Source: Geobacillus jurassicus NBRC 107829 (GTDB lineage Bacteria; Bacillota; Bacilli; Bacillales; Anoxybacillaceae). From it: DNA of 50,413 nucleotides. The position numbers were made by a program, and so were the translations under genes. The notes under the pieces were generated by a model. It had not been told where the DNA came from. It made no database searches and worked only from the letters and a program-made list of their open reading frames with translations. Shown here in pieces: positions 8,182 through 15,909 of the stretch. The DNA is taken from contig NZ_BCQG01000025.1 of assembly GCF_001544315.1 (NCBI RefSeq), forward strand, positions 1 to 50,413, written 5' to 3'. How positions within the stretch are numbered: the stretch's first letter is position 1; each line of letters opens with the position of its first letter.

Positions 8182-9450
8182 TTGGAAGAGTGGCCGTTAA
8201 GGTTGTTCGGGTGGTTTTTCCTCGCCCTGCTCGCGAATGCGCTGTTCGCTTCAGCGGAAGCGGCGTTTTCCTCGGCAAGCAAGGCTCGGTTGCGGCATTA
8301 TGCGGAAGAGCATCCGCACAATAAGCGCCTCCAAGCGGTGATCAGTCAGCTTGACCGCGTGCTGTTGGCGTTCGCCGTGGCTAACCGCCTCACGGTTGTC
8401 GTGGCGGTTGCGCTGTTTATGGATATCGCCGCTTCGCTGCTTGGAGAGACCGGTCTGTGGGTTGCGATTGCCGTGATGACGGTTTTGTTGGTCGTCTTCG
8501 GTGAAATTTTGCCAAAATCGATGGCGAAAGAGCATGCGGAGCAGCTTGCCATCCGATATGCCGGCCTTGCCTATGGGCTGATGAAGTTGATGACGCCGGT
8601 TACGGCGTCGCTCCAAGCCATAAAAGATCGAATCGCCAGGCGGTTCGCCAATGGGGTGGCCGTGCCGGCTGTTACAGAGGAAGATATTAAAGTGATGGTT
8701 GAGCTGAGTGAAGAAGAAGGGGTCATTGACAACAAAGAAAAAGAATTGATCCAACGTTCGCTCGATTTTGATGAAATTTTGGTCGGAGAAATTTTCACGC
8801 CGCGCGCTGATATGGTGGCGGTGGAAGTGAACCAGCCGATTGAAGAGATTCGCGACGTGTTTTTGGAAGAGAAATATTCCCGCATCCCGGTCTATGAAGG
8901 GGATATTGACAATGTGATCGGCATTTTATCGGAAAGCGACTTTTTCAGCGAGCTTGTGCAAAAGCGGGAGGTGCGCATCCGCGATTTGTTGCGCCAGCCG
9001 TTGTTTGTCGTCGAGTCGATGAAAGTGTCTGATCTTTTGCCGGAGCTGCAAAAAAGCAAAGTGCATATGGCGATCGTCGTCGACGAGTTCGGCGGCACCG
9101 CCGGTTTGATTACGCTGGAAGATATTCTCGAGCAAATTGTCGGCGAAATATGGGATGAACATGATGAAGCGGTGAAAACGGTGCACCAAATCGACGAGAA
9201 TAGCTTTGAATTCAGCGCCGAGCTGCCGCTTGATGAATTTTGCGAAGTCATGAACATCGACGTGCCGGAGAGCGAATCGCATACGCTGGGCGGCTGGATT
9301 TTTGAGATGTTTGAGCGCATTCCGGCAGTCGGCGAAACGCTGCAGTACGGACCGTTGACGTTCACGATCCGCCAAGTCGACAACCGGCGCATTCGCAAAG
9401 TGCTCGTCTCGTTGGGCCAACCGCTCGCCGAGCAGGCGGGGGGCGCCTGA
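8182..9450 (+). CDS. CNNM/CorC-family membrane protein with CBS domains (probable Mg2+ exporter)
   Basis: A 422-residue protein with the three-part layout of the hemolysin-C/CNNM family. A DUF21 membrane domain spans about residues 1-135 with the conserved EILPKSMAKEHAE. A pair of CBS domains lies at about 195-320 (EIFTPRADMVAVE, YSRIPVYEGDIDNVIGIL, VDEFGGTAGLITLEDILEQIVGEI), and a CorC_HlyC domain at about 340-415. Several Bacillus members export magnesium, so that is the likely role; substrate is inferred only. The TTG at 8182 follows AGGAG at 8165-8169. A terminator shared with the opposing SASP gene lies downstream. Confidence 0.88.
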   Translation: MEEWPLRLFGWFFLALLANALFASAEAAFSSASKARLRHYAEEHPHNKRLQAVISQLDRVLLAFAVANRLTVVVAVALFMDIAASLLGETGLWVAIAVMTVLLVVFGEILPKSMAKEHAEQLAIRYAGLAYGLMKLMTPVTASLQAIKDRIARRFANGVAVPAVTEEDIKVMVELSEEEGVIDNKEKELIQRSLDFDEILVGEIFTPRADMVAVEVNQPIEEIRDVFLEEKYSRIPVYEGDIDNVIGILSESDFFSELVQKREVRIRDLLRQPLFVVESMKVSDLLPELQKSKVHMAIVVDEFGGTAGLITLEDILEQIVGEIWDEHDEAVKTVHQIDENSFEFSAELPLDEFCEVMNIDVPESESHTLGGWIFEMFERIPAVGETLQYGPLTFTIRQVDNRRIRKVLVSLGQPLAEQAGGA

Positions 9451-9477
9451 TTTCGTCCCCCAGCTTCCATACGAAAG

Positions 9478-9507
9478 CGCCCCGGGCTGACTGCCCGGGG
9501 CGTTTGC
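9478..9507. terminator. Bidirectional terminator between convergent genes
   Basis: CGCCCCGGGC and GCCCGGGGCG flank a five-base loop, with TTTG on the forward side and TTTCG on the reverse side. It lies between the end of the CNNM gene and the end of the reverse-strand SASP gene and can serve both. Confidence 0.8.
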
Positions 9508-9535
9508 CATCTATGTGAAGTTGTTCGTAAGGCGG

Positions 9536-9748
9536 TTATTGAATGTTGCCGAATTGGCCGCCAAGTTGTTGTTGAGCCATGGCAACCAAGCGTTTCGTAA
9601 TTTCGCCGCCGACCGAACCGTTCGCGCGAGAAGTCGTGTCAGCGCCGAGGTTCACACCAAATTCTTGGGCGATTTCGTACTTCATTTGGTCAATGGCTTG
9701 TTGGGCACCAGCGACTAACAGTTGGTTGTTGTTATTGTTGCGTGCCAT
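9536..9748 (-). CDS. Alpha/beta-type small acid-soluble spore protein
   Basis: A 70-residue SASP of the SspA/SspB type that coats and protects spore DNA. It has the N-terminal Asn/Gln-rich [23 protein letters not shown] block, which includes the GPR protease cleavage region (YEIAQEFG). The second conserved block is [31 protein letters not shown] lies nine bases before the ATG. Expression would be expected from a sigma-G promoter in the forespore; I see only weak candidate boxes upstream. Confidence 0.95.
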   Translation of the reverse strand: MARNNNNNQLLVAGAQQAIDQMKYEIAQEFGVNLGADTTSRANGSVGGEITKRLVAMAQQQLGGQFGNIQ

Positions 9749-9780
9749 CGTTGATCATCTCCTCATTAAAAATTTTTGTG

Positions 9781-9850
9781 TGGTTGGATTGGCTGGATTT
9801 GCACCAGCACTGCACACTGCAAGGCGTGCCGCCAAGCTTGGCTGAACCCA
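9781..9850 (-). other. Degenerate tRNA-like sequence
   Basis: Read on the reverse strand, the stretch ends in an ACCA-like tail preceded by a T-arm: stem GCTGG/CCAGC around the seven-base loop TGCAAAT, which differs from the usual TTCAAAT. The acceptor strands TGGGTTC and CAATCCA pair at six of seven positions counting one G-U. A D-arm-like GCC-AAGCTTGGC-GGC is also present. The anticodon arm does not fold properly and the whole is a few bases short, so it is more likely a relic than a working tRNA. Confidence 0.35.
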
Positions 9851-10040
9851 CAGGCCCACCCGCTTTTGGCTTTGCCAGCGTTCCCGTTGCAACGGATGGG
9901 TGATTTCGCTGGCGGTACTCATAGTTTGGGACGTTTTTTGCCTGTTATTCATGGTGAGAATATGGGAATTTTTAACGTTTTACCGCCGTCACCATTAGGG
10001 AATATGTAAAGATAAGGAACATCTTAGAGGAGGAAGCAGC

Positions 10041-10283
10041 ATGAATGTATGCCCGCTGTGCAACGGGTTGCGCCGGGTGATGGTGTATTGCAGCTACTGC
10101 CGGCAACAAATGGAAGATAAAGGGAAAGTTACGGATTATTTCGATGACTACAGCCCGTATATGGATGCGGACGTCATGAAACTTGTCGACGGCTATTTGC
10201 GCACGTATACGAATCATGAATGTGTTCATTTGTTTTACTGTCCGACTTGCCATGAGGAGGAAGTGCGTTTTATCAAGGAATAA
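10041..10283 (+). CDS. Small zinc-ribbon-like protein, unknown function
   Basis: An 80-residue protein with three CxxC pairs: CPLC near the start, CSYC at about 18-21, and CPTC near 67-70, so it probably binds zinc. The middle is acidic and aromatic (DYFDDYSPYMDADVMKLVDGYL). The ATG at 10041 follows AGAGGAGGAAG. It stands alone between the SASP gene and the convergent msmX. The spacing of the cysteines is unlike a classic rubredoxin, and I do not recognise the family. Confidence 0.72.
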   Translation: MNVCPLCNGLRRVMVYCSYCRQQMEDKGKVTDYFDDYSPYMDADVMKLVDGYLRTYTNHECVHLFYCPTCHEEEVRFIKE

Positions 10284-10306
10284 GGCTGTTGATGGAGCGG
10301 AAAGGA

Positions 10307-10336
10307 AAGGCGTCCCGTTTTTTTCGGAACGCCTTC
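10307..10336. terminator. Possible terminator between convergent genes
   Basis: GGCGTCCCG at 10309-10317 and CGGAACGCC at 10325-10333 pair with one mismatch around a seven-T loop. It lies between the ends of the zinc-ribbon gene and msmX. The T-tail outside the stem is poor on both strands, so the call is weak. Confidence 0.45.
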
Positions 10337-10362
10337 GAATGAATCTATAACAACAATGGGGG

Positions 10363-11475
10363 TTACTTTTCATCCGCCGCCCGGATGCGCCGTTCCGTTT
10401 CAATGTCAAAGAAATGCGCTTTGTTCATATCAAGCGCCAGGTCAATCCGGTGGCCCGGCTTGATCTCCGTGCGGGCGTCGATGCGAGCGACCAATTCTTG
10501 GCCGTCGATGCTAAAATAGATCATCGATTCGGCGCCAAGCAGTTCGGCGACTTCGACGAGAGCGGTAATTTTCGTCGCCGGCGACGCTTCAAGGAAGAGC
10601 GGCTCATCGTGGATGTCTTCCGGACGAATGCCTAAAATCACTTCCTTGCCGACATACCCTTGCTCACGCAATACTTTCATTTTTCCTTCCGGAACGCCAA
10701 ACGACGTTTGACCGACGACAAACTTGCCGTCTTGCAGCGTTCCGCGGAGGAAGTTCATGGCCGGTGAACCGATAAAGCCGCCGACAAAAATGTTTTCCGG
10801 TTTTTCGTATACCTCGCGCGGCGTTCCGACTTGCTGGATGACGCCGTCTTTCATGACGACAAGGCGGGTGGCCATTGTCATGGCTTCCGTTTGGTCATGG
10901 GTGACGTAAATCGTCGTTGTTTCCAAGCGCTGATGGAGCTTTGCGATCTCTGAGCGCATTTGCACCCGCAGTTTCGCATCCAAGTTCGAGAGCGGTTCGT
11001 CCATTAAAAACACTTTCGCATCGCGGACGATGGCCCGTCCCAACGCGACGCGTTGCCGCTGACCGCCGGAGAGCGCTTTCGGTTTGCGGTCCAAATATTG
11101 TTCCAGCCCGAGAATGCGCGCCGCCTCACGCACGCGTTTTTCAATTTCCGCTTTCGGGAATTTGCGCAGTTTTAAACCGAACGCCATGTTATCATAGACG
11201 CTCATATGTGGATACAGGGCGTAGTTTTGGAACACCATGGCGATGTCGCGGTCTTTCGGCGGCACATCGTTCATTCGTTTGCCGTCGATGTAAAGATCGC
11301 CTTTGGAAATTTCCTCAAGGCCGGCGATCATCCGCAACGTTGTGGATTTGCCGCAGCCGGACGGGCCGACGAAGACGATAAACTCTTTGTCTTGAATATG
11401 TAAATTGAAGTCTTTGACGGCGGTCACATTGTTGTCGTAAATTTTGTAAATATGGTCAAGAAGCAGTTCTGCCAT
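10363..11475 (-). CDS. msmX: Shared sugar-importer ABC ATPase MsmX
   Basis: A 370-residue ATPase of the MsmK/UgpC/MalK group that powers several carbohydrate ABC importers whose own operons lack an ATPase. Walker [10 protein letters not shown] is at 37-45, Q-loop [13 protein letters not shown] at 81-93, signature LSGGQ at 135-139 and Walker B VFLMDEP at 155-161. The C-terminal regulatory TOBE/OB region runs from about residue 240 to the end. No permease or binding protein lies beside it, consistent with a multitask ATPase. AAGGGGGA precedes the ATG, and a cre-like operator lies 20 bases upstream. Confidence 0.93.
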   Translation of the reverse strand: MAELLLDHIYKIYDNNVTAVKDFNLHIQDKEFIVFVGPSGCGKSTTLRMIAGLEEISKGDLYIDGKRMNDVPPKDRDIAMVFQNYALYPHMSVYDNMAFGLKLRKFPKAEIEKRVREAARILGLEQYLDRKPKALSGGQRQRVALGRAIVRDAKVFLMDEPLSNLDAKLRVQMRSEIAKLHQRLETTTIYVTHDQTEAMTMATRLVVMKDGVIQQVGTPREVYEKPENIFVGGFIGSPAMNFLRGTLQDGKFVVGQTSFGVPEGKMKVLREQGYVGKEVILGIRPEDIHDEPLFLEASPATKITALVEVAELLGAESMIYFSIDGQELVARIDARTEIKPGHRIDLALDMNKAHFFDIETERRIRAADEK

Positions 11476-11494
11476 CGTGAATCCCCCTTATCGT

Positions 11495-11508
11495 TGAAAT
11501 CGTTTTCC
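11495..11508 (-). promoter_or_regulatory. cre-like CcpA operator before msmX
   Basis: On the reverse strand the 14-mer GGAAAACGATTTCA matches the cre consensus TGWAANCGNTNWCA at all positions but the first. It sits between the presumed promoter and the msmX start, where CcpA would block transcription when glucose is plentiful. Inferred from consensus only. Confidence 0.5.
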
Positions 11509-11517
11509 TATGACCAG

Positions 11518-11545
11518 TGTATAGAAAAATAGGAACATTCGTAAA
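11518..11545 (-). promoter_or_regulatory. Probable sigma-A promoter of msmX
   Basis: On the reverse strand TTTACG (complement of 11540-11545) is followed after 16 bases by TATACA (complement of 11518-11523). Both boxes are imperfect. The position just upstream of the cre-like site supports it. Confidence 0.45.
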
Positions 11546-11560
11546 TGGACGAGGTGCACA

Positions 11561-11588
11561 AAAAATGCCGCCGATTTTCGGCGACATG
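11561..11588 (-). terminator. Terminator after the PucR-type regulator gene
   Basis: On the reverse strand GTCGCCGA and TCGGCGGC flank a short A-rich loop and are followed by ATTTTTTG. It separates the regulator gene from msmX, so the two are probably separate transcripts. Confidence 0.65.
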
Positions 11589-11605
11589 ACAAAAAAGGCG
11601 GGGGA

Positions 11606-12496
11606 TTACGAACGGCGCCGGTGCAAGATGGCCAAATAGACGGCTGCCGCCCCTTTGAACCGTTTGATGTCAACACCAGTTTGTTCCGTCCATTTATCGA
11701 TCCGATATTGTAAACTGTTGCGGTGCATATACAGCTTTTTCGCTGCCATCGAGACGTTTAAGTTGCATTGCAAAAACGTCTCCATCGCCCGCACTTCCTC
11801 CTCGTCGAATTCGTCAAGAAACGAGAGGATCCGGCGGGCTTTCTCACTGACTGCTCCCTCTTCAAAGAGCGGAAGCGGAATGACGTCTTCCCATTCGTAC
11901 ACCGTTCGTTTCGGCCAAAAGAGTCGGGCGGCGGAAAAACATTCTTTTTCAAGAAGAAACGACTCATATAGCTGTTCATCGACGGGGCGGATCGGACCGA
12001 TCAACCAATGGATCGTCGTATAAAAGTCGGCAGCGAGCGCTTCGGCCATGTCGGTCAACAAGGGTGGTTCCGCCGTCCGTTTTTGCCTTGCTTCGATGAT
12101 CAGCCCGCGCCGATCTTGTTCCCAGACGATGGTGACTGGAGAAGAAAACAAGCCGCAAACAGCGCCAGCAAACTCCTCTTTGCTGGCGATCGGCCGGCTG
12201 GCCGTAAAATGAATGAACCGGCAATACGGAGCGGCGAGCTGCGGGGGCATGGCTGGGTTGCCGGTTGCCATCCATCGTTTCCAGGCCCGCTCCTCTTCAT
12301 TTTCCGGTTCGCGCCGGCGATCGGCCGGGGTGAAAAAAAGCGCCAACAATTGTCTCTCGGGCTCTGTCAATCGATGCTTGGCGATGCCGATTTCGTCCCC
12401 GTCGGCGGTGTAAAACCATTCGTAATCTTCGGGGTGTTCCGGCTGGCCGTTGATGACGATGTCCCCTTCATAAAGCGACTCAAGCTCTTTTAACAT
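11606..12496 (-). CDS. PucR/CdaR-type transcriptional regulator (YxkF-like)
   Basis: A 296-residue protein whose C terminus (about 235-285) has the PucR-type helix-turn-helix pattern: ETFLQCNLNVSMAAKKLYMHRNSLQYRIDKWTEQTGVD. The N-terminal two thirds have no recognised sensor domain. In B. subtilis a similar regulator, yxkF, lies next to msmX, so a role in carbohydrate control is plausible but not shown. The ATG at complement 12496 follows AAGGGGG; a longer frame to 12529 lacks a ribosome site. About 200 bases upstream (12497-12692) hold no gene or clear element that I can see. Confidence 0.8.
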   Translation of the reverse strand: MLKELESLYEGDIVINGQPEHPEDYEWFYTADGDEIGIAKHRLTEPERQLLALFFTPADRRREPENEEERAWKRWMATGNPAMPPQLAAPYCRFIHFTASRPIASKEEFAGAVCGLFSSPVTIVWEQDRRGLIIEARQKRTAEPPLLTDMAEALAADFYTTIHWLIGPIRPVDEQLYESFLLEKECFSAARLFWPKRTVYEWEDVIPLPLFEEGAVSEKARRILSFLDEFDEEEVRAMETFLQCNLNVSMAAKKLYMHRNSLQYRIDKWTEQTGVDIKRFKGAAAVYLAILHRRRS

Positions 12497-12690
12497 CGCG
12501 GCCCCCTTTTCCGTCGAGGATGATGTCACGCCGAAGAGGAATTGGCGTTGTTTTCATTATACCAAATCCCCGCGAATGGAAAGAAAGCCAAAGGATGAAA
12601 GCGGCCCAACCGCAGGATGAACGGGCGGCTTGGTCAACAGCGGTTATTTCGAACGATCTCTGCCTAACGCATCGGCGGAGGGGCTCCATA

Positions 12691-12728
12691 GAAAAAAGGC
12701 CGACTTTCCCGAGGCGGGAAAATCGGCT
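12691..12728 (-). terminator. Terminator after the small acidic protein gene
   Basis: On the reverse strand AGCCGATTTTCCC and GGGAAAGTCGGC form a long stem around a short loop, followed by CTTTTTTC. Confidence 0.88.
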
Positions 12729-12732
12729 CCGT

Positions 12733-12924
12733 TTACTGGCCGGCTTCGTACGGCGGCTCTTCTTTGACAAGATCGCGCGCTTCCTCAATGTTGACGTCAT
12801 CGCCGCGGCCGTACACGGCACCGCCGGCCATCCCTTCGTTGATCATGCGGTCGATGTCCATATAGTATTCATCGCGCCCTTCGTACAATGAATCCCGGCG
12901 CTCGGCTTCATTTCGTTCCATCAT
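12733..12924 (-). CDS. Small acidic protein, unknown function
   Basis: A 63-residue, highly charged protein (MMERNEAERRDSLYEGRDEYYMDI...), rich in Glu, Asp and Arg, ending EEARDLVKEEPPYEAGQ, with no membrane segment. Two adjacent ATG codons (12924 and 12921) follow AGGAAGGAG; the first is used here. The frame is open upstream to 12990 but without a ribosome site. It has its own strong terminator, so it is very probably a real gene. I do not recognise the family. It lies divergent to the gene at 13036. Confidence 0.72.
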   Translation of the reverse strand: MMERNEAERRDSLYEGRDEYYMDIDRMINEGMAGGAVYGRGDDVNIEEARDLVKEEPPYEAGQ

Positions 12925-13035
12925 CTCGCTCCTTCCTCTCATCGTTTTTCCTAAAGTTTGTCCAAAAGAGGCATACGCTATCCATTCCATTCATATGGAT
13001 GAAAGAGGACAAGCGGGAAGAAGGGGTGGAAAGAG

Positions 13036-13437
13036 ATGATCATACTTATCAAAAAATTGCTCGAAACGACCGCCGCGGCGGAAGACAAAGCCCGTCAGCT
13101 CGCTGAGATGGAAACGGATGAAACATGGGAGGCCTACTTGACTGAAGCCGAGCGGCAGCGTAAATTTTGGCAATACGTGCATTATTTAGTTGCTGGGGCT
13201 AACGCCGACGGTCGAGCGGAAAGAGAGCAAAGCAAAGCAGGCACACCTCGTTTTGAGCTCTTGCAAGCCATGGCGGCGGCTGAATGGGAAAAAGCGATGT
13301 TATGCCAGAACGTCTGCCAAAGCCTAAATGGAGCCGCCAAACAAGCGGCCGATGCTGTGTTCCGCCAGGCGCTTCGCTATAGCGGCCAGTTTCTAGCTAT
13401 GGCGTACGATGAGCGAGTTCGGCAAACAGCTGATTGA
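13036..13437 (+). CDS. Hypothetical helical protein, unknown function
   Basis: A 133-residue protein predicted to be almost all helix, with many Ala, Glu and Gln residues and no signal peptide or clear membrane segment. AAGGGGTGG lies upstream of the ATG. Its last 41 bases overlap, tail to tail, the end of the fourth YheC/YheD-type gene on the other strand, and no terminator is visible between them. I do not recognise it. The ribosome site and coding-like composition support a real gene, but the overlap leaves some doubt. Confidence 0.55.
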   Translation: MIILIKKLLETTAAAEDKARQLAEMETDETWEAYLTEAERQRKFWQYVHYLVAGANADGRAEREQSKAGTPRFELLQAMAAAEWEKAMLCQNVCQSLNGAAKQAADAVFRQALRYSGQFLAMAYDERVRQTAD

Positions 13438-14563
13438 GCCGCTCGAGCCGCCGCGCTTCGATCTCCGGTTCATCAAACACCATCGGCTTGGCGTTGATTT
13501 CATAAATGTAAAGCTGCCGCTGGCGGCCGACGCCGATGTCGGCGGAAAACTCACCGACAAAGCCAAACCGTTCGCCAAGGCGTGCGCCGCTCAAGGCAAT
13601 AAGCCGCTCGAGCGCCGCTTCATCGATGCGCTCCTTGACTTCTTTGTACGGCAGGACGGCCCCGCCATGAAACACATGGGTCGTCACCGACTCGACGCCC
13701 GCCGAACGAACGCCGATGCCGGTGATCGTATGGCGGCCGTTGTGCCAATGGGCGAGCACGCGCAAATCGTAGCGGCGGCCGTTCCACTCGTCAGTTTCAG
13801 CCGCCGCTTGGGCGATGTAGCGGCCGGACTGAATGAGTGATGCGAGCGCATCGAGCGAGCAGAATCGTTTTTGGCCGCCCGGATATTCGCAAATGGCTTT
13901 CGCCTCCGACAAGGAGGTGAGGCGAAACAGCCCCATTCCTCTGGCGCCGTCATCCCGCTTCAAGTAAATGCAGCTGTATTGGCGGAGCCAAGCGCGAAGA
14001 TCGGTCGCTGTTTGGACAGACGCCGTCGGCAATAGATGCGGCCAGAGCCGGTGGTCGGACCGCAGCGCGTCGTAAACGTCCGATTTGCGGAAAAAAGTGC
14101 GGTTGACAAGTGGAACGCCATGGGCGCTCAACTGGGCAGCCGCCGTTTGAAACGGCTCGCTTTCTTCTTCTTCGCGGCTTTTTACTCGATTGTAGACGAC
14201 ATCGGGCAGTGGAGCGGCCGCTTCGATGAAACGATGAAGCGTCGGAACGAATAGATATCCGGAGACCGCTTTCTCTCCGATGCCGGCGGCCGCACTGACG
14301 ACGGAGATGCCGCCGGCGGCGTGGATGGAGCGGATGACGGTTTCAAGCCACGGCTTTTTCCCAGCCAGCAAAGCGGAAAGGGACGAGGCGCTGACCAGCA
14401 CGCCGACGAGCGGTCCCACCCGTCCATCTTGCTCGCGGACGGGAAAGACGAGATCGGGAAGGGTAGCGGCGGGAGCAACCCGGCCGCTGCCGAACCGATA
14501 AGGGCCACCCGGACTGTTGCACACCCACTCGCCGGTGTCAGGACGGTAGCCGATCGTCACCAT
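13397..14563 (-). CDS. YheC/YheD-family ATP-grasp protein, paralogue 4
   Basis: A 388-residue member of the endospore coat-associated YheC/YheD family, whose C-terminal half is an ATP-grasp fold. It has the family landmark VVYNRVKSR near 150, YLKRDDGARGMGLFRL in place of the usual K-P-GS-GRG loop (about 235-250), YDLRVLAHWHNGRHTITGIGVR near 280-300, and FGFVGEFSADIGVG...YIYEINAKPM near 345-370. ATG 14563 follows GAGGCG; a TTG two codons upstream (14569) is an alternative. It overlaps paralogue 3 by seven bases and is the last gene of the four-gene reverse-strand run. Ligand and product are unknown. Confidence 0.85.
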   Translation of the reverse strand: MVTIGYRPDTGEWVCNSPGGPYRFGSGRVAPAATLPDLVFPVREQDGRVGPLVGVLVSASSLSALLAGKKPWLETVIRSIHAAGGISVVSAAAGIGEKAVSGYLFVPTLHRFIEAAAPLPDVVYNRVKSREEEESEPFQTAAAQLSAHGVPLVNRTFFRKSDVYDALRSDHRLWPHLLPTASVQTATDLRAWLRQYSCIYLKRDDGARGMGLFRLTSLSEAKAICEYPGGQKRFCSLDALASLIQSGRYIAQAAAETDEWNGRRYDLRVLAHWHNGRHTITGIGVRSAGVESVTTHVFHGGAVLPYKEVKERIDEAALERLIALSGARLGERFGFVGEFSADIGVGRQRQLYIYEINAKPMVFDEPEIEARRLERLNQLFAELAHRTP

Positions 14564-15909
14564 GGCCAAAGCGCCTCGGGTTCGGTGATGGCCGTTTTGC
14601 TGAGGTGGACGGCGTAAGCGAGAGGCAGCCGCGCTGTTCGTTCGTCTGCTTCCTTTAATTTTGGATGCTTAAAAATCGACCGTCCGGGTTTGGAATTGGC
14701 TTCAAACATCCAAATTCTTCCTTGTTGGTCAACGCCAAGGTCAAACCCGATTTCGCCGATCAACGTTTCTGATGCTTCATCAAGGCAGCGGCTGAGCGTA
14801 AGGGCGGCGTCGGAAAGGCGGGCGAGCACGATTTCGCGCTCGGCGGCATCTGGGAAAATTTCCTCCAGCGTTTTGACGATGCCTCCGCTGTTCACATGGG
14901 TCGTGATGCTTTGTTTTCCAGCGATTTTGGCGGCGATGGCGCTTACTTGCCATACGCCGTGTTCGTTTTTATTAGCGTGGACGCGAAAATCGACCGGCCG
15001 GCTATTGACCGCGAGAAGCGGAACGGCTTGCTGGATGACATAGCGATGGAGCGGCGCATGGGCGAGCAAATGATGCCACACCGCCATGGCAGTCGGAAAC
15101 GGCATCGTTTTCAATTCTCCGTGTTCATCGCGAAAGCGGCATTCATAGCCACTGTTTTTTTTCGCCAGGTGATAAATGCCGCGGCCGAGGCTGCCATCGG
15201 CCGGTTTGATGTACGCTTCATGATAGCGGGCGAGAAACTGTTCAATCGTTTGCCGCGTCACATGGGCGGACGTCGCCGGCAAATACGGCTGCGCCTCCGG
15301 ATGGGCGGCGAGCCGGCGGTAAATGTCCCATTTGTTGAAAAAACACCCGTTAAAGATCGGGATGCCGTAGGTGGTTTGCAGCGTCTTCGTAATCGTTTGA
15401 AACGTTTCCTCCTTTTCGATGCGCCGGTTTGGCAGCCGGTTGTAAACGACATTCGGCAGCGGCACCGTATGGCGTTCCCAGCCGCGCTCCGTGTAAAAAT
15501 AGCCGTTCGCCATGCCGTTTTCCCAGTCAATATGGGGAGCGCCAAACAAAAAGGCAAATCCACCGACTCGCTTTTCTTGCGCCAGCAGCTTGGCGAAAAA
15601 GAAGCTCCGGCTGCCGACCGGGCGGTGGGGCGACTTTGTGAATCCGGCGGTCAAAATGCCGACAAGCGGCCCGAAGTGAACGGTCTCATCGGTCAAAAAG
15701 ACATGAACGTCAGCGGCAAACGGGATCGACAAGCATCGAGCGACGTCATGTGCCACAATCACGCGGTCGGTGAGACGGGGAGAAGAAATGACTCGGCATG
15801 GGGCGACAAGGCTGCCGAACGCAGCCGCCGTTTGCCCTGCTGCTTGGAGCGAAGCGGGAAGGATCACCGTATTCGTTTGCTGTTCGTCAATGATCAACGT
15901 ATAGGTCAT
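14557..15909 (-). CDS. yheD: YheC/YheD-family ATP-grasp protein, paralogue 3 (YheD-like)
   Basis: At 450 residues this is the longest of the four paralogues and the closest in length to B. subtilis YheD. Landmarks are VVYNRLPNRRIEKEETF (about 190-206), YIKPADGSLGRGIYHL (about 258-273, ATP-grasp glycine loop), VDFRVHANKNEHGVW (about 325-340) and IGEIGFDLGVDQQGRIWMFEANSKPGR (about 390-416), which supplies the metal-binding acid/Asn pair. An N-terminal region of about 180 residues precedes the ATP-grasp part. ATG 15909 follows GAGGGGG; upstream codons to 16062 run into the next gene. Assignment as yheD rather than a diverged copy is by length only. Confidence 0.82.
   Translation of the reverse strand: MTYTLIIDEQQTNTVILPASLQAAGQTAAAFGSLVAPCRVISSPRLTDRVIVAHDVARCLSIPFAADVHVFLTDETVHFGPLVGILTAGFTKSPHRPVGSRSFFFAKLLAQEKRVGGFAFLFGAPHIDWENGMANGYFYTERGWERHTVPLPNVVYNRLPNRRIEKEETFQTITKTLQTTYGIPIFNGCFFNKWDIYRRLAAHPEAQPYLPATSAHVTRQTIEQFLARYHEAYIKPADGSLGRGIYHLAKKNSGYECRFRDEHGELKTMPFPTAMAVWHHLLAHAPLHRYVIQQAVPLLAVNSRPVDFRVHANKNEHGVWQVSAIAAKIAGKQSITTHVNSGGIVKTLEEIFPDAAEREIVLARLSDAALTLSRCLDEASETLIGEIGFDLGVDQQGRIWMFEANSKPGRSIFKHPKLKEADERTARLPLAYAVHLSKTAITEPEALWPW

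Noticed and set aside
9755-9952. Reverse-strand open frame of about 65 codons upstream of the SASP gene
   Set aside because: It overlaps the tRNA-like stretch and its sequence is what such tRNA relics translate to; there is no ribosome site.
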